Program-made: the position numbers and the translations under genes
Notes under the pieces: generated by a model
The model's input: the letters and a program-made list of their open reading frames with translations, nothing else
Database searches by the model: none
What the model was told of the DNA's origin: nothing
Source of the DNA: Daphnia carinata
Taxonomy: Eukaryota; Arthropoda; Branchiopoda; Diplostraca; Daphniidae
Length of the DNA: 64,000 nt
Reading direction: 5' to 3'
NCBI RefSeq assembly: GCF_022539665.2
Contig: NC_081339.1
Span: 4,024,517-4,088,516, forward strand
Shown here: piece after piece, positions 14,200-25,958 of the stretch
Position numbering within the stretch: position 1 is the stretch's first letter
How the letters are laid out: every line of letters starts with the position of its first letter

Positions 14200-15745
14200 A
14201 TGGAGTACTGGTCAAGGAGAAAGGAACTGATGAATATTACTACGTTTGGGTACGAGAAAGAGATGTTCCGTCCTTTCCCATCTGTCGGCCGGCTCTTCCA
14301 GTGCAGTAATCCTTTCAGGACACTTAATTATCACGGAAGGCGACAACCAGCTTTATTAGTCATTTGGACATTGCTTTTCATCGGTTACTTCCCCAGTAAG
14401 TGTAAATTTAGATTTCATTGAATTTTGTTAGTTATTTATGTATTGTCATTTGCAGCATCCATGCAAACAGACCAGGTGGGCCAAGGTGAATCCTGGTCGT
14501 TGGAACGGAACGATCAAGAATGTCCCACCTGTACTCGGGAGCGAGCCGTTTCCGTTATGAAAGATGATGAAATTAAACGATGGCGAATCGAATCAACTAA
14601 ACAGCAGATCCTTGATCGATTAGAAATGGATGATCGACCACCTAAGGTCAAGACGAAAGAAGCTGCTCTTCATTTGCACAGTTTGCCGCCGACCATCGTT
14701 TTACCTGACAGCATGTCTAGTTCATACGAAGTAGCGCAGGAAGTTGAACCAATCAGGCAAATCATTTTGTTCCCGAGCAAGACATTTCGTCGCAATAAAG
14801 ACAGCCGTCATCATCACAATGATCCACCGCCACTAATCAAGGAACTGGAAACAATTACATTAAAGTTCCCCATCACTGACGAAATGCATGAAGCAGCACT
14901 TCATTCAGCCGTTTTGTGGACAGCACAGCAGAACTCAGACAACGCAACTAACGCTGAATCAGGTAATATGACTGAAGTTTATCTATTTATTAATGATTAT
15001 ATAAAAAACAACTCTAATATTATTGAAATGTAGTTGAATGGGAATCGACAGATGTTACGATGGCGGTAGACAGACAAATTGGTCGCCATCAGAGGCACAA
15101 ATTCCTCAGCTTACCATTTGATACAAGACTACATTTGGATCACCCTCAGCAACCTCAACCTTACTTAATCATTCAAGTCGATCCGTCACAAAGGGTAAGT
15201 CCTTGGCTAACGTTAGACAAGGAATTTGTTGTAGTCTGGTCAATATCTAATTTATTGAAACAAATGTTCTTAGAGATCGGCCGAGGTCAGTTCACGGAAC
15301 TCCCGCCAAAAGCGGAACACGACACCCAGATGCGGTGCAACCGTGACCCAGTGCTGTCGAGAATCTCTCTTCGTGTCCTTCAAGGATGTCGGCTGGGACG
15401 ACTGGATCGTCGCGCCGTCCGGTTTTCACGCGTTCTACTGTCGCGGATCTTGTCGCTCTTTTACAGCGCCAGCTAGCAGCGCTACTACACATGCATCGCT
15501 CCTACAGGTATGTGAAAGACCTACCATTTTGTAATGCACCTAGTACCTAAACTTAATTGTTTGGTGCTCTGTAGAAATTAGCTGCACGGGAACGGGTCCC
15601 TAGCGAAGCACGGGCTCATCTAGCACCTTGCTGTGCTCCAACTCGCCTCAGTACGCTCACTATTTGGTATTCAGAGGAAAATGGTGTTATAAAACAGCGC
15701 ACTTTACCCAACATGATTGTCGAATCGTGCGGATGTGCTCTGTGA
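14200..15745 (+). CDS. Actbeta: Activin/inhibin-beta type TGF-beta family ligand
   Basis: Secreted dimeric ligand expected to signal through activin type I/II receptor kinases (Baboon in flies) and Smad2. Five exons (14200-14395, 14456-14962, 15034-15194, 15274-15507, 15575-15745) give 422 residues. A hydrophobic segment (ALLVIWTLLFIGYF, about 51-64) is preceded by some 50 residues, so the signal peptide is unusually far in. The propeptide is followed by a furin-type RQKR site at 299-302. The mature domain of 120 residues has nine cysteines in activin order: RCG, QCC, then VSFKDVGWDDWIVAPSGFHA, FYCRGSC, LAPCCAPT, and ESCGCAL at the end. The extra N-terminal cysteine and the FKDVGWDDWI signature separate it from BMPs. 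Confidence 0.93.
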
Positions 15746-16033
15746 ATTTTGGCCACCGGCACTTTTTTTCCGCCCAAATTTGTTCGTCTTTGCACGACAA
15801 AATTCACAAGGCACGTGTCGACCTCGAGTGGCTACAATCATCGCTCGTCATCTTTCTTTCATAACGAATCTCACATAAATGTGCAGACAGAAGCACTGCA
15901 AACTGCACTAGCCTAACCTTTCGTATTCGCTCATTTCTTATTTATTCCCATCCTAGAACTTTGATTTATGTTTTTCGCCTAGGCTGGTACGTTAACGCTG
16001 ATTTGACCCGACAATTTGGGTCATAACTCGTTT

Positions 16034-16039
16034 AATAAA
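16034..16039 (+). terminator. Candidate polyadenylation signal of the activin gene
   Basis: An AATAAA hexamer about 290 bp after the activin stop codon and before the convergent PWP1 3' end. It is assigned by position only. Confidence 0.4.
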
Positions 16040-16251
16040 AATATTGATTATGGAGAGAAACCGTAATCTGACCAAATGCTACCGCTAGCCAATACCAACA
16101 TGTAAGACTAGCGTCTGTCTGTCGAAAAAGAAATGATACAGAGGAAAACTACTTCACTGTCAGCAGAAAAGAGAAATTTACTTGTTTTTCATTTCCGTCC
16201 CTATCCAGTAGTTTATCAATGTACTTAAAAAAAAAAAACAAAGAATTGAAA

Positions 16252-18105
16252 TTATGATTGGTTGGTTGTTGCTGCTGGTTCAGACGGGCATGTTTGGATT
16301 AACGGTTGAACGAGTTGCCTTCTTTCAAATCTGTCCAATACTGTATAAAACAAAATAATAAAACGTTTTAAAAAACCTTGAACGCAATTTGATACGAGAA
16401 AAGGGGTCGAACCGGCGGAGCTTTGTCGAATATCCCAGACTTTGAAGTTGTCGCTACGGTTGTCGCCACCCATGCAGAAGGCGAAAGGAGCATCTGGACA
16501 GGCGTTGGCCACGTAGATTCCGCCTATTTTGAAATCGTGCTCTCCGATGAAGGTCGGCTTGCCGGATTGAATGTCCCAGATTTTGAACATTTTGTCTTGC
16601 GATGCGGTGACGAGGCATCCCGGGCATTGCGAACTGAGAGACAGCCCCGTGCACGCTTTCGTGTGAGCATTCAACTGCCACAGAGGTTTCTCGTCGTTAC
16701 GGGCGTCCATGTAGTAGACATGACCCGCTTCGGTGCTGGCCAGGAAGCAGTACGGGTTGAAATGATCCCAAAGTACTCGTTCAACTTCACCTTCAACTTT
16801 CCAGCTCTTGAAGCTTTCGCTTCTGCAGTCGTAAACACGAACTTTTTGATCACAACAGCCCGTCAATAGTGTTTGAATTTCAAAAGGGTGGAACTGCAAG
16901 CTCTGCACCTTCTCCGGATGAGGAAGTGTAGAGGCTACCACCTGGTTATTCATGTCCCACAACATTGTTGTATGATCTGCAGATCCGCTCGCTAATAAAT
17001 TTCTAGAGATTTTTTTAGGTTTGTCAAGTTACTTGAAACCACAATGCTTCCGACATTTCAGCTGATACCTGACGCGATTATTCCAGGAGAGGCTGAGGAC
17101 GGCATCCTTGTGTCCAACACCTGCAATGTTCTTCTTGCGGCTCTTCTTTTTGCCTAATCGAAATTCAGGTTCTAGACTGCCGACGATATCCACGTCCCAA
17201 ACTTCAATGATGGGAGACATGCTACCAACAGCCAAGTAGTTGCCTGGTATGAAATTGAGTTAATAGTTTATTTAATTAAGGCAGTAGAAATAAATATTAC
17301 CTGGTTTTGTTTCGCTAGGATTAAAGTCTAGCCATTCCATGCACAAGGGAAGAGCGGGCAGGAATGTCTCGTGGTGTACATAAAGATGGGCTTCTTCAGC
17401 ATTATATACTGTTGATACAAATAACGAGTTATATAAGATGTCGATACAATTATGAAGTTGCCACTATACCATAGATTTCAAGAATGGCAGCGTCTCCTTC
17501 GACGTGCCCGACGGCGATGAGATTGTCTGTAGGTAATAGGTTAAAGTCATCCTCTTCTTCACTGTCTTCATCATCTGGCTTTGTGACATAAGGGTCTTGA
17601 GTCTCATCAGAGAATACAGCTAAATTCTCAATTCCCATGAGAACATTGTCATCATCTACAACAAGAAAAAACTATTGGTACTTTGCATCAATGTCACATA
17701 GATATATTAGCCTACCATCATCATAGTCATCCAATCCATATTCTGCTGCTATTTTAGCATCTTCATCCATATTGCTGTCCACTTTTTCATCTATTTTGTC
17801 TGTATTATCATTGTCACCAGCTTCACCCTCATCCATCTCTTCTTTATCTTCCTCGTTCTCTTCTTTGTCTTCTTCATCTAGCTCTGCCAACTCTCCTTTT
17901 GTTTTACCAATTAGAGCCTCGAGTTCTTCTTTTGTGAGTTCAACCTAATATTATGCAATACGGTGAAGCTCTAGTTTGTAATGACAGATGCGCATGAACT
18001 TTTACCAACCTTTTCCGGATTCAATTTGGCAACGCCACGGCGAATCCAAGCCAGGCACGGAATAAAGTTTAAGCTGGCTTGTTCAACATCTTCCTCTTTT
18101 TCCAT
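16252..18105 (-). CDS. PWP1: Periodic tryptophan protein 1 homologue (WD40)
   Basis: Nucleolar WD-repeat protein linked in other eukaryotes to ribosome biogenesis. Seven minus-strand exons (18010-18105, 17716-17944, 17470-17655, 17301-17408, 17069-17243, 16377-17002, 16252-16340) give 502 residues, close to the 501 of human PWP1. The N-terminal [13 protein letters not shown] and [13 protein letters not shown] match the family. Acidic stretches follow ([18 protein letters not shown] and [10 protein letters not shown]). The WD repeats include [99 protein letters not shown] and NFKVWDIRQ. The C-terminal FERRQLVQ corresponds to FGRRERL of vertebrates. The gene is convergent with the activin gene and divergent from torso-like. 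Confidence 0.95.
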
Positions 18106-19213
18106 TTTATTCACGATAACTTTGGAAAGTTATAATGCAAAATAGAAATGTGATGCACAGTCGAAGAAACACGTTAGACGTTACACCGTACACGTGTGTG
18201 TTGATGACGGTGTCGTCTGTTTCGTGGGTGCTAATGCCAAGCAATGAAGCAGTCGATCTAATTTTTTAAAATCCAGCTGATTAGCAGACAACAGATTTCT
18301 GGAAACTATGAAAGTTACCGAATTGTGGCTGGTTTAATTTAATTGTATTGTTCCCAATGTCAAAGCCATCTTATTGCTTAAAAATCAAGGTAAAGCGTGT
18401 AGGATATCAGACATTATTAGCCCATTATCTTGTTAAGTATGTAACAGCATCAAACCGATCGAAAAAACCTTCGAAAAATGAGCACGATGGAGGGGAACTC
18501 CACAACCTTCATCGAAGACATATTCTCACACGAAGGTAAAAATTGAGAGGTGTAAACCTATTTATTCGCCAACGAGGTCGTCCTCGTTGAAATCTTTATT
18601 TTATATTTATTTACGAAGCTGAAGAAATATGATTGCGCCCATTCACCTGTACACAACGGTACAGGTCAATGTCGAATGGCAACTTGAATCCGCGAGGAAA
18701 AGGGAAAGTTACGCCACCCTTTTTCTTATTCAGCCCGATTTAGACTGTGTCACGTCAGTCACTTTTATTCAACACAATCCAATACATATTTTCAATCGGA
18801 TTCTAACATACACGTAATGAAGAAAGTGAAAGTTAATCTCATTGCAGACGACAAGAAAATTTCCATCAACTACAAGTACAGTTTCATTTTTTCCATTTGT
18901 TTTCAACTGGTGACCGCGAGAAAACTTGCATATATTTTGTGTTTTTCAGAGATCCCGTTTGGCGGTCACCGTCTGTTGCGCCCTCCGATCAGATTGTTAA
19001 GTTTTTCACCAACCCTCGTGAGTCATACGCCCACGGTCATCAAAAAGTACTTAAAGAAAATGAAGAAATTACAGCACCCACATGTGCTTTTTAGATGTAT
19101 AGTGGAATTTCTCAATTGCTCTCGACATCAACGAGTGGACGTGCATGTCCAGGCGTCAGTTGATTTCCGACCGGGCTCGCCGACGGGTCGGCCATGCCAA
19201 TAGTTGCCAAAAA
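18106..19213. other. Divergent upstream region of PWP1 and torso-like
   Basis: Holds both promoters and probably an untranslated first exon of torso-like; a good acceptor (gtttttcag) lies near 18950. The long frame at 18817-19203 overlaps the torso-like start in another frame and has no domain resemblance. No gene is called. Confidence 0.35.
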
Positions 19214-21343
19214 ATGACGAAACGTAACCACCTTATTGGAATTATCCTAGTGAATGTGATGTGCTGTTTTGTGGCATTTCTTACGGTGGTCGATTGCCTT
19301 CCTCAGCAGCGAAATTCACAACGCAAGGCAATCGTCCTTCGCAGTTTACAGCAAGTTTCTTCATCCGCCAATAATTCAATTTTGAACGGCCACGATACGG
19401 ATGCTATTCTCCCAGTTGGAGAAGCTTTCAATCTTTTTCAAAGCTACGGTTTATTAGCATTCAATATCAATGTGGCACCGTTGATCCTCGTATCAGCTCC
19501 AAGCAGCCGGGCAATCGCCAATGCAAACGGCACCCCAACGCAGCCTTTTTCGCTCCCGTTGTTCCAGATGACGACACATCCGGTTTTGGATCAAAAGCTC
19601 TACACCCCGGAGAACAGCCGTCCTCACATGAATAATGCCAGGTCAAAATTTATTTCTGAATTCGTCTATACTTGATTGCAACGAAGAATCCCTTGGATGT
19701 CCCAGACTTGTTGTTTTAATAGACGAGCATTATTCATTCAACTCTGAAATTGTTATATTGGCATCGTTTCAAGAGGGCACCAACAGCTGATGGAGGTGAT
19801 GGATCGCTCCGTTCGACTTCACCTATGTCGTACTACCGAAGAATTAATGATTCGATTTCTGTCTGGTTTCACCGTTGACGGATTGTCAAAACCCTGGTGG
19901 GCATTTGCTGCTGGTAATTTATACCGTTTTAACAATATTTTAGTTACTTGCAATAATTATTGTAACCGCATTTCCGCAGCCTGGAAAAAACACGTCATTC
20001 CTAGAATTTACGGCGTTCCACCTATTTATTTGACTGATGATAGTGTCTTCCTCTTGGTATGTTTATCCATATTTTTCTATACCATTTTTCTTCCTTGATC
20101 ATTGATTTATTTTTTTTATTAATTAGGTCCGAATTGAGAAGCGTTCTATTGTAGGATCAATTAATGGTTCCATGCTACTAGAACCCGATTTGATGGCCAA
20201 GTTACCCTCTCCTAGTGTACCAGACATTAGCGGAAAAGTGGACAGTGGAACACACGCTGGTAGCAAACAGTGGCGTTCGGCAGTCGAATTTTTCCTGCAA
20301 TTTGGAACGCACATTATTACCGACTACTCGGTTGGAGATGCTTTGTTCCAGGTGATTGTCTACAACGCTTCGTCGCTGCCTTTATTAGCCGGAAAAATGG
20401 CCCAGCTGCGAGCTGGACAATTCAATCCGGCGAATGCAACTAAATCCGATTGGGAAAAATTGCTACTTAGCCATCCAACGCCAGTCCATGTAGGAAAATT
20501 ACAAGTAAGCAGGCAAATTATGTATTCACGTCTCATAAAATAAAGGAATTTTACGTTACAGTTAATCAGTGGTAACCGGACGTTAATCAATTGGTTGGAA
20601 CCACGATTGGCTATAAGTTCGTTGCCTGAAACAATTCCTTCGAGCATTCGCCTTTTGGGATCACCAGCCTTATTTAATCATTTTTATCGTCAAATGCAGC
20701 CGCGAGCCGTTTTGAGTAAGTCACACTTTTCATCAACATTTTTTAGTTTTAGCATTTTCGCACCAGCCTCCAGCAGTAGAAGCCTAGAAAAAATATGGCA
20801 AATTTACTCCAACATAATTGGATGATTGAGAGGTTAATTGTTAAAGGATCGACTACAAGGACAACACTTGTCGTGAAATGTTGTAGTAAACTGAAGAAAA
20901 GCAAATCAAGTAACACTAGGCGTGACATTTCTGGGTCATCGACAGCTCTCTCCAACTCCCTTTCTCCCGTGTTGTCCTTGGCACATTCAACTGCCCGGCT
21001 GTTTGGCAAGCGAAAATCTAGGAAAAAAGGAAGGAAAAAAATAATCTGGTTAATCAAGTTGCGGAACCAGATTTAAGCCAATAAGAACCGATAGAAAATA
21101 CTTTCGCCCATTTATAACGCGATTATCTGATTGATTTGAGTTTGATACGAAAGGCTATTGTAAAATTAGAAAGGGCGAATATTTCGTAATTTAGAAGTGA
21201 AATTAAACTACGTCTTTTTGCGGGGATTGCAGGTATGAATATGGCAACAATAACAAAAGCAATACCGGACATATCTCTACGCAAATGGCTCAACGACATT
21301 TTGTTAAATTTACTCCGAATGTGGGAGTACAACATGTGATATA
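19214..21343 (+). CDS. tsl: Torso-like protein, secreted MACPF-domain protein
   Basis: In insects torso-like acts in the perivitelline space or haemolymph to allow Torso receptor activation, and it also affects growth. Exons 19214-19641, 19774-19913, 19980-20056, 20127-20504 and 20562-20715 encode about 392 residues. The start MTKRNHLIG gives a signal peptide (IIILVN-like hydrophobic stretch to about residue 30). The MACPF region includes WWAFAAAWKKHVIPRIYGVPP, FLLVRIEKRSIVGSINGSML, the signature FGTHIITDYSVGDALFQV (about 273-290), and LINWLEPRLAISSLPETIPSSIRLLGSPALFNHFYRQM. The last coding exon is uncertain. An acceptor at 21235 (gattgcag|gtatgaa) continues the frame to a TGA at 21341-21343, but the next frame of the same segment looks more protein-like (see findings). 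Confidence 0.88.
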
Positions 21344-21892
21344 CTAAACTACAATTGATGTCGTCGTGTAAAAGTCCCGTTTTTTTTTAGACGTAGTGAA
21401 TGATGTCGGAAGCGCGCATCAATAAACGCAAACATCTGTCGTGAGTCCATTATGTACTACATTATACCGTCGCTATTTACTCGACAGACGACGTGAAAAA
21501 AAAAACGTGATCACCGGTGCCGCGTGTACAAACAATGGAATAGTCGCCATCCAGTGGTGATGGGAGACGACTTTTCACGCAGGAGCGATAAGCAGCCAAA
21601 GGATTTTTTAACTTAGACGCGGAACTGCTATACCACCACCTATTTTTATTCTATTTTTTATTTTTTTTTTTCTGTCGGATTTCAGTTCGTCGGCTCTTCA
21701 CGTTCTTTACCCGCTTTTAGAATTGTTGTTATTCCCCCCTCCTTTTTCCCCTCTTTCCCTGTCTCTCACACGGTGTGTTTTGGTATTGGTCGCAGGAGCG
21801 CCAGTCGATCCTTGCCTTCCGTTCGGTCTCCACGTTTTTTTTCGCGTTTCCTTGAACGAAAAAGTCATTTATCGTTTTTGAATTCTGCAACC

Positions 21893-24800
21893 ATGAATTC
21901 TTCACCTATTAAAGGCATTCGACGTAAGAAATCCTTGCTCAGTGAAATCAAAGTGTTGGTTGTTGGAGGCCCCAGTGTCGGCAAATCAGGTCAGAATTTG
22001 AACCTTTTCAGTTTTTTTTTTCGAATCTCGTGTTTCAGCCGTTCGGCGTGTGAAGTAAGTCCTCAATGTCAAGAGGGAGGGAGGATCGATAAAGAGACTT
22101 TAGCACGAAAAAGAAGTTGCCGTTCCATTATGCTAGCAGAGAGTTTTCTTTTTCTCCAATCAATGTTCATCCTTGATTACTTTGCCACATATCCAGCCAC
22201 TACATAGTTCTTCCCACATAGCCAAACAACACATTCTTGGCACAACAAAACAGCCAGCGAAGCTCTACTGGTCATTAACTGCTGGATGTAGTGTCATCGG
22301 AATGCCAGCAACACAATAGCGAAAGGGAGACAATAGAGCCGTTGTTGTTTTGCGGGCTCTTTGGCTTCATCCACCATCGCTCCTTTTTGTTTTATTGTTG
22401 CAAACTTTTGTCTACGCGTAAATGTCAGATGCAAGAGGGTAGTAATAATAACAATAACAAATGCGTACGCTACGGCCGCCCGATGTATTTCACCTTTACG
22501 TTGACCGTTTGTTGGCATTGCGAATGAACTTGACAAATTAGGAGTTATGAAGGACTTTGATTTATTAGAGGTCACATTCTTTTCTCGTTTGACATCAAGT
22601 TGAAACTCGTTAGTGGTCTCTTTAAAAAAAAAAAAAGGGAAAGCATGGACACGTACAGACTTCTTTAGTCATTAAGAGAAAATAGTGTAAGATCTATTCT
22701 TGATGGAATCTGGTCGTCACATTTGTTGTTGTTTATGCACTTTTCTCCCCTCGTAGACGCGAAGAGACGAGCTTGTGTTCTATCATTTTTCTTCAATTTT
22801 TTTTCTTTGCTCTTTCGACGTAATCTGTAGACGTCCCTCCTCGTGGGTTCTCTGTTATTCTTACATACAAATGGAGAAGCCAGCAGGGCTTGACAGCGAA
22901 CGGCATAGTAGTCAAAACAGTTAACCTACGGTCACGAGACCCTGGCGTTTGTATTTCTGCCCTCGACCCTTTTTCCTTCGTGAAAATTAGGTTTCTTTTT
23001 AATTTCACAAAGTCACGCTAAATAAAAACTGGGAAAAGGAAATATTTTTAATTTTGAGAATTTAACGATGTATTATTCCTGTTTTATGTACAGCTCTGAC
23101 CGTGAGGTACTTAACCAAGCGTTACATCGGCGAGTACGATCACCATTCGGGTAAATATAGCTCAAGTCATGAAAAGTTTTTTCTTAAATGAGAAAATTGT
23201 TATGTAAACTCGTACCCATTTGTTTTAGTGTGTTAAAAAATTTCAGTGCTTTGGTACACTTTAAAGTTGTGTATACACTGCAACTCCTTTTTTTTTTTTG
23301 TTGTTGTTGTGTGTATACAATAATCGTCACTTGATTGTGCCTACTTTAAACATTGAAACCCCCGAAAGCCTACAGAGAGCTAAGCTTTGTTTAGAAGCCT
23401 TTAGAGAGGTGTAAAATTGCGCACTGCTTGTGTAGCGTGAACGTGACGAGATTTGTACAGCACAGACGTCACGGCGCATCTTCTGAAAGCTTTCTCCTTT
23501 CATTTCTAATGTTGTATGTTTCTATTTCTTCCCGTAACAATCACGACGTTACAGAGAATCGATACAAGCACGAGGCCATGGTCAATGGCGAGCCAGTCCT
23601 GTTCGAAATCCTCGACTCGTGTCCCAAGGTAAGCGAATTAGAATCTTATTTTTATTTTGTTTATGATAGATTTATGTGCTAAATAACATTTAACTGTCAA
23701 AACAAAAAGTTTTCTGTGCCGTTTCTGTTTTGCATGTGATTGCAAGACTTATTCATTAATACCAAGCAACAAAAAAGAGATGAATGTGAAGGGCATCCAG
23801 CCAAGTTTCAACATCACTCACTGAGTATTCTTCTTTTTTTTTCGTGAAAATCTATTTGTGTTTTTCTTTTTCTCATCAAGTCGGACAAGGATCTCCTGGC
23901 GGTGGATTCGATCCAGTGGGCTGATGGGTTCCTCCTCGTCTATTCGATACTGGACAAGGCCAGCTTCGACTACATCCAACGATTCAAGCGGCACGTCCTC
24001 GAGATCCGCAACATCGGCACCAACCACAGTAAAGCTGACCAACAACCGGCCACTGCCAGTAACACCATTCCATGTGTCTTGGTGGGTAACAAGGCAGATA
24101 TGGTTCACCTCAGACAGGTGCCCACACATGAAGGTAATTATTATCCTTCAACCAGGCTCATCTCCCTTTTTGCTGCTGCGCAGATTTCTGTTCAGTCTTC
24201 GACCCCGATGATTATTCGTCTGGAAAGAGAAAAAAAATGACCTTGCGAAAAGCTAATTTAGGGTTGTTTTGCCATCTGTTTCGTGTGCTAGCCTTGAACG
24301 AGCCGGACAGGGCATCTGACTTTTTCGTTCGGCTGTGTATAGCCTACGCTCTTGTCTGTTTCATCGCTGCTAACAGAAAAAAAACATGACGTCATAGTCA
24401 CTATCTATGACGGTTAGCACCTATATTTGCGCTAGTTTTCAACTATGACAGATTCTTTTTTCGCACCATTTTATAATAGCGACAAGAGACATGATCCGCC
24501 TTCAGCCTTTAACAACAAGCGTGACAAGAGTCGAAATTGGCCCACCTCCCAAAACACTATTTCATCTTTCTGTTTGCCTTTCTTGTTATTGCTATTTTTT
24601 TTTCCCCCTGCGGGTGTAACTTTGAGCGATGAGCTATTATTTTTAGAGTCGTGTAAGGTTCATTGTCAAAAAAGAAATCAGGTTTTCATTTTCATATCCG
24701 TTGCATTGGTTACGAAATCCTATGAGATTGCAGTTTTTTAGAAATGCTATGAAGGAAATGGATTTTTTTTTTCAGTTTTTTTTTTTTTAATAAAAAAAAA

Positions 24801-25254
24801 CTAGAATCCGCGACAGCCAAAAGATTTGAGGCAAAGGGGATTGGATAGGATAAGTTATCGCATAGTTGGCACAGGTTTCCGCATACCGGAATTGTCGTGA
24901 TAAGATATCCCGGTAGCTGTGTAGGTTAATTTTTTCAATTGTTATTGATGAATGTAGATTTATTTTAGTTTAATATGTCTGTATGCAGGTGAACAATTGG
25001 CTAAGGAAATGGAATGTTACTTTGCCGAAGTGGCTGCTGCAGAACAGGTATCGAGTATTGCGGATGCCTTTGTCGAATTGGGACGAGAAGTTCATTCCGC
25101 TCGACGGCGGTCGAAACCTCCAATATCCTCCTCTTCAACACACTCAACCCCGTCACTTTTTGACCGTATGCTTGGTAGCCGATCTTCAGCTTCGATTGGT
25201 TCTATCCGGGCATATGCCCGTGGAAAATCTGATTCGGCTCTGCCGAAAGATTAA
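21893..25254 (+). CDS. RERG/RASL11-like small GTPase
   Basis: Ras-superfamily GTPase of the RERG/RASL group, which lacks a prenylation box. Five exons (21893-21989, 23094-23150, 23555-23628, 23881-24133, 24989-25254) give 248 residues. The P-loop GGPSVGKS is at 25-32, followed by ALTVRYLTKRYIGEYD. Then come FEILDSCPK in place of the Ras DTAGQ motif, VDSIQWADGFLLVYSILDKASF, VGNKADM (NKxD, about 147-150) and RQVPTHEGEQLAKEM. There is a basic serine-rich tail (ARRRSKPPISSSSTHS) and no CaaX box at the end (ALPKD). Introns 1 and 4 are long for this genome (about 1.1 and 0.85 kb). The changed G3 motif suggests altered hydrolysis; that is inference. Confidence 0.9.
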
Positions 25255-25958
25255 CGGCAGGCAAAACAATTGTTTAAAAGAATTATATGCCCAATGGTCC
25301 CTCTAAATGGTCTTGGAGATCATTGGAATTTTACAGAGTTGTATGTGAAACTCTTTTTTTTTTTGGGCTTTATTTTTTATTTCGTTTTCTATACAGATAA
25401 GTCGTATGGCAAAAACAAAAAACTAGACCCATTGGTCTCAGTAAGATTTTCCTTGCTAGATGGCATTGTTTTCTGATGATATTTATTTTGGCCGGTAGAT
25501 GACTTCATACGAAATGCCAGCTTTATTAATATTAAAAATAATTGAGTGAATTAATCGTTTTATTAACAAAATGTGCTTGTTGATAATTTTCGTATATTTT
25601 ATGAAACAAATTTATCCAAATTTGGTAAATAAAAGAATGTCTGGAAGTGGAATATGGCAATGCAGCGAGAGATGTCCGTTATTCTCAAATTCAAACCGCA
25701 TTCAATACAGGGCGCTGTTCAGTTTTTGTTGGTCTCTGTGTTTAGTCTGATTATTACCGCCAAATGTCGAAGTTTTGCGTTTTCGTTTTAACGTTTTAGG
25801 GGATATTTTAAAAAGATTGGTTTTGCACGCCGAATTAAAGTAAGCAATTGCGTTCTTGGGACATTTTCTGCAAGAATTGTTTCCTCATATTTATCGTGCT
25901 TAAGGCACCATTGGGACATTCCATTACCGATTTCGGTTGAATTTAAATTGCTTTAGAA
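25255..25958. other. 3' UTR of the GTPase gene and upstream region of INCENP
   Basis: A polyadenylation-like AATAAA is at 25628-25633. A likely 5' UTR intron of INCENP runs from 25840 (AAAG|taagc context, donor GTAAGC) to 25956 (gctttag), three bases before the ATG. No other gene is seen. Confidence 0.5.

Noticed and set aside
16423..16869. 148-codon plus-strand frame
   Set aside because: It is antisense to the WD40 exon of PWP1.
18817..19203. 128-codon plus-strand frame
   Set aside because: It overlaps the torso-like start in a different frame, has no homology, and lies in a leader region.
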